In this document: one piece after another, positions 17,019 to 25,808 of the stretch
How the letters are laid out: the number at the start of each line of letters is the position of its first letter
Position numbering within the stretch: position 1 is the stretch's first letter
Notes under the pieces: model-generated
Databases searched by the model: none
Seen by the model: only the letters and a program-made list of their open reading frames with translations
What the model was told of the DNA's origin: nothing
Program-made: the position numbers and the translations under genes
Source of the DNA: an uncultured Endomicrobiia bacterium
Lineage (GTDB): Bacteria > Elusimicrobiota > Endomicrobiia > Endomicrobiales > Endomicrobiaceae
DNA: 38,669 nucleotides
Assembly: GCA_938040055.1 (NCBI GenBank)
Contig: CALHWY010000009.1
Coordinates: 1-38,669, forward strand
Direction of reading: 5' to 3'

Positions 17019-17969
17019 TTAAAAACCTATTTCTTTAATGACTTTTTTGACCTCCTGGGCGGAATGCCTGAAAGCCGCCATTTCTTCATCGTTAAATCTT
17101 ACTTTAAGCACTTTTTCAATGCCGGTTTTGCCGACTATGGCGGGAACGCTAAGATACACGCCGCTGACGCCGTGATAGTCCTGAAGAAGAGTAGAAACGG
17201 GCAGCACGGATTTTTCATTTTTCAAAACGGCCTTGGATATTCTCGTCATTGAAAGTCCTATGCCGTAAGAAGTTTCGCCTTTTCTTTTAATGACTTCCCT
17301 GCCCCTGTCCTTTACCTGCTGGAAAATGCGGGCAAGTTCCTGTTTGTAATCGACTTCTTTATTGAAAGCTTCAAAAGCGTCTTCAAGAGGAACTCCACCT
17401 ATGGTCGCCTTGCTCCAGGCGGGAAAAGCGGTTTCGCCGTGCTCGCCGAAAATCGGAGCGTGTATGCTTCTGATATTTACGTCAAAAAGACCTTTAAGAA
17501 GATTCACAAGCCTTGCGGTGTCAAGCAGCGTCCCCGAACCGATTATTTCATTTGAAGGTTTTCCCGAAATTTTATAAGTGACGTATGAAAGTATGTCGAC
17601 GGGATTGGAAACAACAAGAATTATGGCGCCGGGAGAATATTTTACCACATGGGGTATTATGGATTTTATTATTTCGACGTTTCCCTTGACAAGATCAATC
17701 CTGGACTGTCCGGGCTTTCTGCCCGCGCCCGCGGTTATGATAACCAGTTCCGAATTCGCCGTATCGCAATAATCTCCGGAATAGATATCCACGGGAGACA
17801 GAAAAGGCCCTCCGTCCGCGAGATCCATAGCCTCGCCTTCGGCGACTTCTTTATAATAATCTACGAGGCAAAGTTCTCTGGCCAAACCTTTAATGACCAT
17901 GGAATAAGCAAAACGCATTCCAACTTTGCCGCAGCCTATTATAGATACTTTTCTCGGTAATATTTCCAT
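17019..17969 (-). CDS. Malate/lactate dehydrogenase family paralog (MDH-like specificity residue)
   Basis: A 316-residue cytosolic NAD-dependent dehydrogenase clearly paralogous to its downstream neighbour; long blocks such as LVKGN and SNPVDILSY are shared. The Rossmann motif is IGCGKVG (11-17). Catalytic D150 and R153 (LDTARL) and H177 (GEHGE) are intact. The specificity loop reads AGAGRKPGQSR, with Arg84 where lactate dehydrogenases have Gln. Arg there is the classic malate dehydrogenase residue. However, GETSYGIG keeps the Thr of lactate enzymes, so the substrate is uncertain: malate/oxaloacetate or another 2-hydroxyacid. A GGGG-containing ribosome site precedes the ATG. It has its own TATAAT box upstream. 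Confidence 0.9.
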   Translation of the reverse strand: MEILPRKVSIIGCGKVGMRFAYSMVIKGLARELCLVDYYKEVAEGEAMDLADGGPFLSPVDIYSGDYCDTANSELVIITAGAGRKPGQSRIDLVKGNVEIIKSIIPHVVKYSPGAIILVVSNPVDILSYVTYKISGKPSNEIIGSGTLLDTARLVNLLKGLFDVNIRSIHAPIFGEHGETAFPAWSKATIGGVPLEDAFEAFNKEVDYKQELARIFQQVKDRGREVIKRKGETSYGIGLSMTRISKAVLKNEKSVLPVSTLLQDYHGVSGVYLSVPAIVGKTGIEKVLKVRFNDEEMAAFRHSAQEVKKVIKEIGF

Positions 17970-18018
17970 CTTGCGCCACCCCTTATGCTGTTTTTTGAAT
18001 TTTTATGCGGATTAAGAG

Positions 18019-18027
18019 ATTATATCA
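18019..18027 (-). promoter_or_regulatory. Extended -10 promoter element of the malate/lactate dehydrogenase gene
   Basis: Minus-strand TGATATAAT is an extended -10 box (TGnTATAAT) 50 bp upstream of the ATG at 17969. No good -35 hexamer accompanies it, as is common for extended -10 promoters. Confidence 0.55.
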
Positions 18028-18127
18028 TAAAAAACAATTAAAGCACATTGCCGCCGCGGGCAAGCGCTTGATTTGCGCGCCGGACGCTTTTTTTAACGCC
18101 GGAAAATATTTCGCCAGCGAAAAAACC

Positions 18128-18159
18128 GAAGAGACCCGTTCCGGTTTAAACGGGCCTCT
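18128..18159 (-). terminator. Intrinsic terminator of gdhA
   Basis: AAGAG, one mismatch, CCCGTT pairs with AACGGG and CTCTT across an 8-base loop, followed on the minus strand by CGGTTTTTT. It begins 27 bp past the gdhA stop. Confidence 0.7.
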
Positions 18160-18185
18160 TTCGAATGTTTCAGTATTTTTCCACT

Positions 18186-19523
18186 TCAGATAACGCCGTT
18201 CGCCTTCATTACGCGGGCAACTTTCATAAATCCCGCTATATTCGCCCCGTTTACCAAATTGCCGGGCGTGCCGTATTCTTCGGCCGCGCTTTTGGCATTA
18301 TTGTAAATATTTATCATTATCGCGTGAAGTTTTTTGTCGACTTCCTCAAAACTCCAGGCAAGCCTCTGGGAGTTCTGGGCCATTTCAAGCCCCGAAGTCG
18401 CCACTCCGCCCGCATTCGCGGCTTTCGCGGGGCCGAAAGCGATTCCCGCTTCAAGAAAAGCTTTTACGGCTTCTGGGGTTGACGGCATATTGGCGCCCTC
18501 GGCAACCGCGGCAACGCCGTTTTTTATAAGAGCCCGCGCGTCATCGCCGTCAAGTTCGTTCTGGGTAGCGCATGGAAGAGCCACGTCGCAGGCGATCGTC
18601 CATATGCCTTTCCCGGCGCAGTACCGTGCGGTTTTGACTTCTTCGGCATATACGCTTATTCTTTTCCTTTGCACTTCCTTGATTCTTTTTACTATATCAA
18701 GCTTAATGCCGTCCGCGTCATAAACATATCCGTCCGAATCCGACATGGCCACGACTTTTCCGCCGAGCTGAAACGCTTTTTCGGCGGCGTATATGGCGAC
18801 ATTTCCGGCTCCGGAAATAACCACGGTTTTACCTTCAATGTCCGTCTTTTTGTCTTTAAGCATTTCCCGGGCGAAATAAACGCAGCCGTAGCCCGTAGCT
18901 TCTTTTCTGACAAGACTGCCGCCGTAGTCAAGCCCTTTTCCGGTCAGCACTCCGTGCCAGACGTTTTTTATTCTTCTGTACTGTCCGAACATATAGCCGA
19001 TCTCGCGCGCGCCCACCCCTATATCTCCGGCGGGAACGTCGGTGTCGGCGTCTATATGTCTTTGAAGTTCGGTCATAAAACTCTGGCAAAATCGCATAAC
19101 TTCATTATCGGATTTGCCTTTAGGATCGAAATCCGCGCCGCCTTTGGCTCCTCCCATCATGAGACCGGTTAAAGAATTCTTGAATATCTGTTCAAATCCG
19201 AGAAATTTAATTATGCTAGCGTTTACCGAAGGATGAAATCTTATGCCGCCTTTATAAGGCCCGAGAGCCGAATTGTATTCCACTCTCATGCCTCTGTTGA
19301 CCCGTACATTGCCTTTGTCATCCACCCAGGGAACCCTGAAAATGATCTGCCTTTCAGGTTCTACTATTCTTTCAAGAATGCCCGCGTCCTGCAAATCCTT
19401 GTTTTTTTCGATAACCGGAACCAGGGATTCAAGCACTTCCGTCACGGCCTGATGAAATTCCGCCTCTCCCGGATATCTTTTCCTTACGGTCTCCATAACG
19501 CTGCTTATGTACGCATTGCTCAT
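18186..19523 (-). CDS. gdhA: NADP-type glutamate dehydrogenase
   Basis: A hexameric cytosolic enzyme aminating 2-oxoglutarate to glutamate with NAD(P)H, the main ammonia-assimilation route. It has 445 residues, the normal size for the small bacterial class. Key residues are visible: K91 in GPYKGGIRFHP, K115 in FKNSLTG, catalytic K127 in GGAKGGADFDPKG and D167 in PAGDIGVG. The dinucleotide-binding turn reads SGAGNVA. The ATG has AGGAG 5 bp upstream. A consensus promoter and two hairpins form its leader (listed separately), suggesting attenuated or otherwise RNA-level control. A terminator follows 27 bp past the stop, so it is monocistronic. Confidence 0.97.
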   Translation of the reverse strand: MSNAYISSVMETVRKRYPGEAEFHQAVTEVLESLVPVIEKNKDLQDAGILERIVEPERQIIFRVPWVDDKGNVRVNRGMRVEYNSALGPYKGGIRFHPSVNASIIKFLGFEQIFKNSLTGLMMGGAKGGADFDPKGKSDNEVMRFCQSFMTELQRHIDADTDVPAGDIGVGAREIGYMFGQYRRIKNVWHGVLTGKGLDYGGSLVRKEATGYGCVYFAREMLKDKKTDIEGKTVVISGAGNVAIYAAEKAFQLGGKVVAMSDSDGYVYDADGIKLDIVKRIKEVQRKRISVYAEEVKTARYCAGKGIWTIACDVALPCATQNELDGDDARALIKNGVAAVAEGANMPSTPEAVKAFLEAGIAFGPAKAANAGGVATSGLEMAQNSQRLAWSFEEVDKKLHAIMINIYNNAKSAAEEYGTPGNLVNGANIAGFMKVARVMKANGVI

Positions 19524-19547
19524 TGCGCTCTCCTAATGCAAAAATTA

Positions 19548-19600
19548 AACCTTTCAGCCGAAAGGTTCAAAAAAAAAACGCCGTTTTATAACGGTTTTTT
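19548..19600 (-). promoter_or_regulatory. Two terminator-like hairpins in the gdhA leader
   Basis: Reading toward gdhA: first CCGTT, ATAA, AACGG flanked by A6 and ending in a run of ten T (19571-19600). Then AACCTTTC, GGCT, GAAAGGTT followed by TAATTTTT (19548-19567). They lie between the promoter and the AGGAG ribosome site. Because gdhA and the carbonic anhydrase gene diverge here, no upstream gene needs terminating. They are therefore candidates for an attenuator or a 5'-protective structure. Confidence 0.65.
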
Positions 19601-19630
19601 ATTCTATTTAAAAAACCGCGCCCTTGTCAA
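19601..19630 (-). promoter_or_regulatory. Consensus sigma-70 promoter of gdhA
   Basis: Minus-strand TTGACA (19625-19630) and TAGAAT (19601-19606) are 18 bp apart. The predicted start of transcription falls in the A-run just before the first leader hairpin, about 70 bp before the gdhA ATG. Confidence 0.8.
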
Positions 19631-19824
19631 CAAAAATCTTTCAGGCCAAAAAATCCGTTTTTTCTTCGCTTTCACGGGTATTTTCCCCAGGCTTTTTCCG
19701 CCTTTTTGTTTGAAAACGAAATCTTCCGCACAAATGCCCGATTTACCGCCCCGAAAGAAAATTTTCACGGCGGGCATAAAAAAGCTTATGGAATATCATC
19801 CGCTCCGCAAGCCCTCTTTTTTGT

Positions 19825-19830
19825 TATAAT
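19825..19830 (+). promoter_or_regulatory. -10 box of the carbonic anhydrase gene
   Basis: A perfect TATAAT lies 30 bp before the ATG at 19861. No clear -35 hexamer is seen 16-18 bp upstream. The predicted leader is about 24 bases, with only a weak GGA as ribosome site. Confidence 0.5.
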
Positions 19831-19860
19831 GCCGGAAAAATCGAAACGCACGGATATGTC

Positions 19861-20520
19861 ATGGATGACAAAAGAATTTTAAACGGTTCGGACCTGCCGG
19901 CCGAATCCATAGCAAAGCTTACGCCTCTGGACGTATTGCGCATACTGGAAAAAGGCAATGAAGATTTCGTCAACGACAATTTGACCGTGCGCAACAATTC
20001 CCAAAGAGTAAGAGACGCCGCGCTCAGCCAAAATCCCATTGCCGCGGTGCTTTCCTGCCTTGATTCACGCCTGCCGGTAGAAGACATTTTTCACAGGGGA
20101 ATAGGAGACATTTTTGTAACCAGGGTTGCCGGAAACATTATAAACGGAGATATTTTAGGCAGCCTTGAATACGCCTGCAAAAAATCCACCGCAAAACTTC
20201 TGCTTGTACTCGGACATGAGCACTGCGGGGCGATAAGTTCTTCCATAGAAGGCGTAAAAATGGGGCACATTACCGCGCTTCTCGACAAAATAAAGCCTTC
20301 CGTTGAAAAAGTCTCAACGGTTTATAAGGGAGAAAAAAAAGCCTCAAATCCGGATTTTGTCAAAAACGTCAGTTTTGAAAATGTGAAAAATTCTTTAAGA
20401 GAAATCCGCAGGCAAAGCCCCATACTCAGAAAGATGGAAGAAAAAGGCGAAATAATGATAACGGGCGGAATGTACAATATGTACAGGGGCAAAGTCGAAT
20501 TTTTCGACGGACGGCAGTAA
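19861..20520 (+). CDS. Beta-class carbonic anhydrase
   Basis: A zinc enzyme interconverting CO2 and bicarbonate, 219 residues. The zinc ligands of the beta class are present: C66 with the D68/R70 dyad in CLDSR, then H119 and C122 in HEHCG. Supporting motifs are RVAGNI and GSLEYA. No signal peptide is seen, so it is cytosolic, probably supplying bicarbonate to carboxylases. It is the only gene on the plus strand in the window and diverges from gdhA. The 240 bp after its stop, before the convergent VIT gene, show no gene and no clear terminator. Confidence 0.95.
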   Translation: MDDKRILNGSDLPAESIAKLTPLDVLRILEKGNEDFVNDNLTVRNNSQRVRDAALSQNPIAAVLSCLDSRLPVEDIFHRGIGDIFVTRVAGNIINGDILGSLEYACKKSTAKLLLVLGHEHCGAISSSIEGVKMGHITALLDKIKPSVEKVSTVYKGEKKASNPDFVKNVSFENVKNSLREIRRQSPILRKMEEKGEIMITGGMYNMYRGKVEFFDGRQ

Positions 20521-20760
20521 AACGGGACTTTTTGCCGGAATGAATTTTTCGCGCCGCGGATTCGCCGGCGGGCAATGACGCGGGCGCAGACCGCTCGGAC
20601 AAAAACTTTCCTTTGCGCAATATATCCGTTTTGTCGGTTTTTTTAGTTTTGCAAACGCCGTGAGAGCCGATGTTTGACTTTTTAAAGACTCCGCTTTTTA
20701 GGTTCAGCCGCATTGCCGGACGTGAATTTTTTTGTTTTTCAAACAATCGATTTTTTCGGT

Positions 20761-23700
20761 TCATTTGGCGGGTCTTTTAAAATCGGCCGTGCCTATTATG
20801 TCTTTTTGTTTGACATTGTCGGTTCTTATCATAATGCGCTTGTGGGTCTGTCTTTTCGTCGCGTAAAAAGCGTATATGTCAAGATAAAGCACCGTCGGGC
20901 CGGATATGCCGTTTTTGTCATCGCCGCAAAAATCCGTAAATATCTCGTATTTGCCTTCAGGCGCTTTTTTTATCATATATTCTTCCGGGCCGAAACCCTG
21001 CGTAAGATCTTCGGAAACTCTTCCTCCGGAACTTGTGAACCTGTTTGCGTAAGACGCCTGCGCGCCGGAAGGCTCCTTGACGCAAATATCTATGTCGGTC
21101 TCATCCGCGCTCCAGCTCAGGACAATTCTCATATCTACCGGCATGGCAAACACAAGCCGTTTGTCGATCCCCGACAAAGCGATGCCGGGATGGAGAGATA
21201 TGAGATTGTTCATTTCTACGAAAGCTATCTGTTTTATGCTTTGAAATCTGTCCCAGTCGCCGGTAAGTATTTTATAAAAAGCGTCCAGCGCTTTTTTATA
21301 TTTTTTGTCCGCCTGGTAAGCCAGAGCGAGATCTCTGTAAGACTGCGGATCCTGCGGCCGCAGTTTTACGATTTTTTCAAAAATATCGGACGCGTACGAA
21401 TAGCTTTTCACTTCCATAAGCTTATAAGCCGCCGCGCGCAGAAGCTCCGGGCTGTCAATGCCGATTTCCGCTATATTGGACAAAACCGTCACCGCCCCGT
21501 CTTTCATTTTCCGGCGGATGAACTCGTCGGCTATATCGAAATAAAACGAAGGAATATCTCCGTATCCGGCCTTGAGCTTGAGATAATCCGAATATATTTC
21601 ATCATCAAACGAATTTTTTATTATTTTTATATACGGAGCCTGCGGATCGCGCGCTTTTATTTTTATGTCCTGAAACTCCTCTACGCTTTCTTTTTTTATA
21701 AACGGCTCTTTTTGCGCAAGAGAAGTTTTAACCGGAAAAACGCCGCCGTCCCGAGGCGCGGGTCCGCCGTTTCCACCTTCTTCGGATCGCGCTGAAGACT
21801 CTTTCACTTCGCCCTCCGAAGCGGCCGGAAGCGTTCCGGCAAAAATCCGCGCAGGCTTAACCCCGAAAGCCGTCTCCTTATGAACCAAAGTTTCCGCGGC
21901 GCTTTCAGGTTTGTAGTCGTGTTTCCACCAGTCTTTTATATCCTGCGCCTGCAGCACGGCGTCTTCAACAGCGGCTGCTTTCTTCTTTTTTTCCTCGGAA
22001 CGCGCCAAATCTTCAAGCCGTTTGCATTCATCCGCGAACTCCGGAGGAGGCTTGACTTTGAAAGCCGCGTAATCGGCCGCGCTTTCAAGCACCATAAGGG
22101 ATGTCTGAGCGCTGATAAGCGAATATTTTTTTGCAAGCCTTAATATCTCCGCCGAGTTTTTATCCGCGTCAAGTTCAAGCTCTTTGATTTTGCGCGCCGC
22201 CCATAAGCGCTCGACGGCCGGATTGTCGCCGCCGGCCGAAAGCTTTATTTTTCTGGTAAAAACAATATTGTTTTTGTCATATCCGAAAGACAAAGTTATT
22301 TCGCTTTCGGGAGAGGCGAGAATTCCGGAAAAAACAAAACTGTCTTCTACGGGAGTCCCCGCTTTCGGATAAATTTCTTTAATTTTATTTTTGTCGAAAG
22401 AATATGAAACAAGTTTAAGCCGCGATTTTGAAAGAAGCTGGGCGGCTTTTTTCCCGGAAACGGAATTCAAATCTATAAAAACGCCCCCGCTTTTTAAAGC
22501 CGTGCCCATAAGAGCTCCGTAATTGAACTCGGCGCATGAATTGATAACCGCCACGGGAATATTTCCCGCTTCAAGCCTTGTATCGCCCAAAGTGCTTATT
22601 CCGTCGGTAAACAGCAATATTTCATCCGCTTTCAAATTTTTCAGGTTTACTTTGTCGAAACGGGTGGCTCCGTCGCAAACGATTCTTAAAATATCTTTTC
22701 TGAGTTCGCCCCACGCGCCTTTTGCGACCGTGTATTTTTCAAAAGGAGTCATTTTTATGTTAAAAGCGGCGAATTCCACTTCGGCGCCGCCGATTTTTTT
22801 AAAGTAAGCGTCCAGAAGAGCAAGCTCTTTTTCAATATTTCTTTTCCCGGCGGAAAGAGACATATCCCATATGACGGCCGCCTTTTTGGGAAAATTCTTG
22901 TTTTTTGAAGAAGGCTTAACCGTTAAATCCGCGTAAAAATAAGTTTCTTTTCCGTTCGTATGGGTAAAAACCGGATCATCGCGTTTTCTCTGCAAAAACA
23001 GCGACAAAGGCGCGCCGGGGAAATAATCTTTTCGGGAAACAGAAGCCTTTAAAACATTATTGCCTCTTTTAAATTCCAGGTCCGGAAACGCCGTTTTTAC
23101 AGCGGGGAAACCTTCAATCATAGAGGAAGGAATCTCAATATTTAAATCGAAATTTATTTTTTGCGCACAGGACAGATCGATGTCGCAAACATATCCGTCG
23201 TCTTTTACCGGCATGATTTCTTCAACGGTAATTTTTATTCTTCCGGCGCTTTCCGGAGCAAAAGAATAAGTTCCCGTCTTAAACCGTTTTCGCGAAACTT
23301 TTTCAGGCAAAGCCTCTCCGGGGTCCGTTTGCGGCGCGGGCTTAAAAATCCGGACGGCTTTGCGTTTTTCAACCGCGACGGCATCCCTCATTTTGCCGTT
23401 AATCTCAAAGGCTACGGCGGCGACATTCTGGTTTTCTTTTAAAGGAATAACCAGTTCGCCGTCGGTAACCGTTTTCGCGGGATTATAAAAAACCATATCG
23501 TAAGATATAAAGGCAACGCCGCCCAAAAACTCAATGCCGGTTTTAAGGTCGCGCAGCAGGGGCGGCTGTTGCCGGGCGGACGGAACAAAAAAAGGGATAG
23601 AGCTTTTTTCCTCGGACGCGACGCCGGCCGCGCCGGGAAGCTGCGCGGACAAAGCATTGCCGTCCGCTCCGGCATATGAAGGGGAAAGAACTGAAATCGA

Positions 23701-23781
23701 CAGGGTAAAAGCCAAAACGATTCTTTTCATTTTATTGTTTTTACGGTTTTGCGAGAGACTTCCGCCGCTTTGCTTATTCAT
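20761..23781 (-). CDS. Exported VIT / vWA / TPR / DUF2135 protein (copy 1)
   Basis: About 1006 residues. Order: signal peptide, VIT domain (roughly 70-215, with YDMVFYNP), vWA-like domain with an intact metal site (D306-M-S-L-S, then T-R-F-D, then T-D393-G), a charged linker rich in Ala, Lys and Glu, TPR-like helices (roughly 770-860) and a C-terminal DUF2135 domain (from about 880, SWSADETDIDICV). The combination suggests an exported adhesion or assembly protein; function unknown. The start is uncertain. The ATG at 23781 sits just below a TGCTAAAAT box and would be nearly leaderless. The in-frame ATG at 23730 gives a cleaner signal peptide (MKRIVLAFTLSISVLS) and matches the paralog at 27448-30429. 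Neither has a ribosome site. Confidence 0.88.
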   Translation of the reverse strand: MNKQSGGSLSQNRKNNKMKRIVLAFTLSISVLSPSYAGADGNALSAQLPGAAGVASEEKSSIPFFVPSARQQPPLLRDLKTGIEFLGGVAFISYDMVFYNPAKTVTDGELVIPLKENQNVAAVAFEINGKMRDAVAVEKRKAVRIFKPAPQTDPGEALPEKVSRKRFKTGTYSFAPESAGRIKITVEEIMPVKDDGYVCDIDLSCAQKINFDLNIEIPSSMIEGFPAVKTAFPDLEFKRGNNVLKASVSRKDYFPGAPLSLFLQRKRDDPVFTHTNGKETYFYADLTVKPSSKNKNFPKKAAVIWDMSLSAGKRNIEKELALLDAYFKKIGGAEVEFAAFNIKMTPFEKYTVAKGAWGELRKDILRIVCDGATRFDKVNLKNLKADEILLFTDGISTLGDTRLEAGNIPVAVINSCAEFNYGALMGTALKSGGVFIDLNSVSGKKAAQLLSKSRLKLVSYSFDKNKIKEIYPKAGTPVEDSFVFSGILASPESEITLSFGYDKNNIVFTRKIKLSAGGDNPAVERLWAARKIKELELDADKNSAEILRLAKKYSLISAQTSLMVLESAADYAAFKVKPPPEFADECKRLEDLARSEEKKKKAAAVEDAVLQAQDIKDWWKHDYKPESAAETLVHKETAFGVKPARIFAGTLPAASEGEVKESSARSEEGGNGGPAPRDGGVFPVKTSLAQKEPFIKKESVEEFQDIKIKARDPQAPYIKIIKNSFDDEIYSDYLKLKAGYGDIPSFYFDIADEFIRRKMKDGAVTVLSNIAEIGIDSPELLRAAAYKLMEVKSYSYASDIFEKIVKLRPQDPQSYRDLALAYQADKKYKKALDAFYKILTGDWDRFQSIKQIAFVEMNNLISLHPGIALSGIDKRLVFAMPVDMRIVLSWSADETDIDICVKEPSGAQASYANRFTSSGGRVSEDLTQGFGPEEYMIKKAPEGKYEIFTDFCGDDKNGISGPTVLYLDIYAFYATKRQTHKRIMIRTDNVKQKDIIGTADFKRPAK

Positions 23782-23893
23782 TATTGTAATTTTAGCAAAA
23801 AGATTCTTTTTTTCTAAACCGGCCGCTCAAAACAGGGATTTTATTTCTTACGGAAAATAAAAAATTTCCGGGCGCCGGTCGCAAAAACACCGC

Positions 23894-23907
23894 AAGGTCT
23901 AAAGACC
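23894..23907. repeat. Short palindrome at the end of the IS200 remnant
   Basis: AGGTCT, AA, AGACCT is a perfect 6-bp inverted repeat overlapping the stop of the transposase remnant. IS200/IS605 elements end in subterminal hairpins, so this may be a decayed element end. Confidence 0.35.
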
Positions 23908-24420
23908 TGCCGAAAGATTTGCCGACAGCACTCTTTCCGCCGGCTTAACCCTAAAAAAGGCGGCTATGCCCTGTTTTATTTGCTGACCCGTAAACGGGTC
24001 TATTGATTCTTTCATCGCCAATTGTTTGTCTTGCTTATCTTCATACATCCGATTCCTTATATATTCCTTTATCGCTTTCTTATTGCCTTTCACTCTATTT
24101 ACATAATAATATCTTCAACGCCAAAAATCCCGTTTCCCATAATTGTATTTCATGCCCGCTTTTTTCCCAAATATCACCGGACTGCTCTTCCCTTTCCGGC
24201 GCCCCGTTATTTGTAATGCGCTATATTTCAGCGGCATTGAATTTAACATGCGTACGTGTTCCCTATACGTTTCTGTCTCTATCATTCATATCCCTTTATG
24301 TTCGCCGGATCTCACTCTTCACTTGTCCGTATACTGTTTTTCTGCGATGCTTCGGCGCAAATGCCGCGTGATATGCGCAATTTCGCCCTTGTGTCAAGTA
24401 TTGGATACATATTTTTTCAA
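23899..24420 (-). pseudogene. IS200/IS605-family transposase TnpA, decayed
   Basis: The minus strand carries successive blocks of an IS200-type Y1 (HUH) transposase. NCAYHAAFAPKHRRK is the N-terminal strand. EHVRMLNSMPLKYSALQ corresponds to the HUH region. RKGKSSPVIF, KYNYGKRDFW, then KKAIKEYIRNR (catalytic-Tyr helix) and ESIDPFTG follow. The protein is dead: there is a frame change after the first block, and an in-frame TGA replaces the residue after DFWR. The second His of the HxH motif is Arg. Usual length is about 150 residues, which fits 23899-24420. No TnpB and no intact ends are visible. This relic marks the left edge of the lower-GC island between the two VIT/vWA genes. Confidence 0.85.
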
Positions 24421-24441
24421 GTTTCCAACCATTTTTCAGTT

Positions 24442-24777
24442 CTATTTTAACTTTAACGCCGGATTTTTTAAGAGGTTATTGATAAGGTCCGTATAAATCA
24501 TTCGGACAACCGCTTCCGATATGCTTGTGATTCTTTGACCTCTTTGGAAGAAGTTCCGCAATGGCAGATTCGCTGATATTCGGTATTCCAGCCGATAATA
24601 AGATATCTGTCATAAAACTCTCCTCTGGATTTTTGAAATTTTATCTTTCTTAGCGGGTACTCTTTGCAAAAATCCTGGTATTTAAGGGCATGAAGTCCTT
24701 TTTCGATATTATCGCTGAATATAAGGAGGACTCCGGCATTTAAACATACCGAGTCCTCCGTAATGGACGAAAAATAT
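24442..24777 (-). pseudogene. C-terminal remnant of an ORF6N-type phage/mobile-element protein
   Basis: One frame reads CLNAGVLLIFSDNIEKGLHA, then KEYPLRKIKF, EFYDRYLIIGWNT and RICHCGTSSK. A second frame continues RGQRITSISEAVV and DLINNLLKNPALKLK to a TAG at 24442. This matches, from memory, the C-terminal half of ORF6N-type proteins in phages and mobile elements, whose core is FSDNxGxxLH, then FHDRFIILD, then YHCGASSKDAGKK. The N-terminal DNA-binding half is absent and a frame change splits the end at SSK. It is therefore a remnant, lying directly upstream of the IS200 relic. The family label is moderately sure. Confidence 0.65.
24725..24759. repeat. 9-bp perfect inverted repeat
   Basis: GGAGGACTC (24725-24733) and GAGTCCTCC (24751-24759) flank 17 bases at the broken 5' edge of the ORF6N-type remnant. 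It may be a recombination scar or a terminator-like hairpin without a T-run. Confidence 0.45.
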
Positions 24778-24905
24778 TAAATTGTAACGGTTAACTAATG
24801 GAAAAAAGGTTATAAAAAGGGTTCATTATCATATTTGTACCATACATAGTAAAGATTGAACTCTCCGTTAATGAAACCCTCCTTAATCGCTTTTACATAT
24901 ATCGA

Positions 24906-25793
24906 CTATTTCAAGTCATAATTCGTCAAAAAACTAAGCTGCTTTGAAATGTCCTTCTCCTTAAATAAATTCAAATAGTTAAATATAGCTTCATTATCAT
25001 GAACTATATTGTTCCGCTCACAAAATTCGTGAAATAAGCGCATTAGCTTTTTACTATTTCTACTGCCTGCCATATAATTATTTCCATATTCTCTGACGTA
25101 TCGTTCTTTCAGCTTTGGAAACTTTTTATCTAACCGGGAATAAAAATATTCTCTGTTCCCGTCTCTAAGCGTAAGTCCCATGCCGAAGCATATTATTCCA
25201 AACACTTTTGCTTCTTTGCAATAGTTTAAAATCCCAAAAATATTTTCTTCCGTATCGTTAATAAACGGGAGTATCGGAGTCAACCAAACCACCGTCGGTA
25301 TTCCCTCATCACGCAAGGTTTTTAACACTTCAAATCTTTCTCTCGTCGTTGAAACATTAGGTTCTATTTTTTTACAAAGTTCTTCGTCATAAGTCGTTAG
25401 TGTCATTTGAACTGCGCATTTTGCTTTTGAGTTTATCTCTTTCAATAAATCCGAATCTCTTAGAACATTAGCAGACTTTGTTATAAGCGTTGCGCCGAAG
25501 CCGTATCTGTTTATAAGTTCAAGAGTTTTTCTTGTGTAATTCAGCTTTAACTCTTCATGAATATACGGATCGGTCATAGAGCCTAAGCCAATCATACATT
25601 TTTTTCGCTTTCGTTTTAGGCTTTCTTCCAAAAGGCTGATGCCATTTTCTTTTATTTCCACATCTTCAAAATTATAGTTTATCCGGTAGCATTTACTTCT
25701 CGAGTCGCAATAAATACAACCATAAGTGCAGCCTCTGAACAAATTCATTCCATTCTTTGAAGATAGTATTCCTTTTGCTTTTGTAAAATGCAC
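24906..25793 (-). CDS. SPL-like radical SAM protein
   Basis: A 295-residue radical S-adenosylmethionine protein resembling the spore-photoproduct-lyase-like family found widely in Clostridia. The cluster motif is C22-x3-C26-x2-C29 (CTYGCIYC), followed by GLGSMTDPYIHEE and the barrel segments TLITKSANVLRD and VVWLTPILPFIND. The GTG start at 25793 has AGGA 7 bp upstream. It follows the clbS-like gene by 15 bp and is AT-rich, so it appears co-transferred from a Firmicutes-type donor. Reaction unknown. A 31-codon open stretch (SIYVKAIKEG onward) continues in frame beyond the stop at 24906, but I do not treat it as part of the gene. Confidence 0.88.
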   Translation of the reverse strand: MHFTKAKGILSSKNGMNLFRGCTYGCIYCDSRSKCYRINYNFEDVEIKENGISLLEESLKRKRKKCMIGLGSMTDPYIHEELKLNYTRKTLELINRYGFGATLITKSANVLRDSDLLKEINSKAKCAVQMTLTTYDEELCKKIEPNVSTTRERFEVLKTLRDEGIPTVVWLTPILPFINDTEENIFGILNYCKEAKVFGIICFGMGLTLRDGNREYFYSRLDKKFPKLKERYVREYGNNYMAGSRNSKKLMRLFHEFCERNNIVHDNEAIFNYLNLFKEKDISKQLSFLTNYDLK

Positions 25794-25808
25794 TTTACTA
25801 TCCTATTT

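Noticed and set aside
24143..24496. Plus-strand 117-codon frame rich in hydrophobic residues.
   Set aside because: It is the complement of the IS200 transposase relic, which explains it fully.
24810..24905. In-frame continuation of 31 codons past the radical SAM stop (SIYVKAIKEG to DNEPFL).
   Set aside because: The gene already has normal family length and a natural end; the extension has no family support and could be a remnant of another gene.
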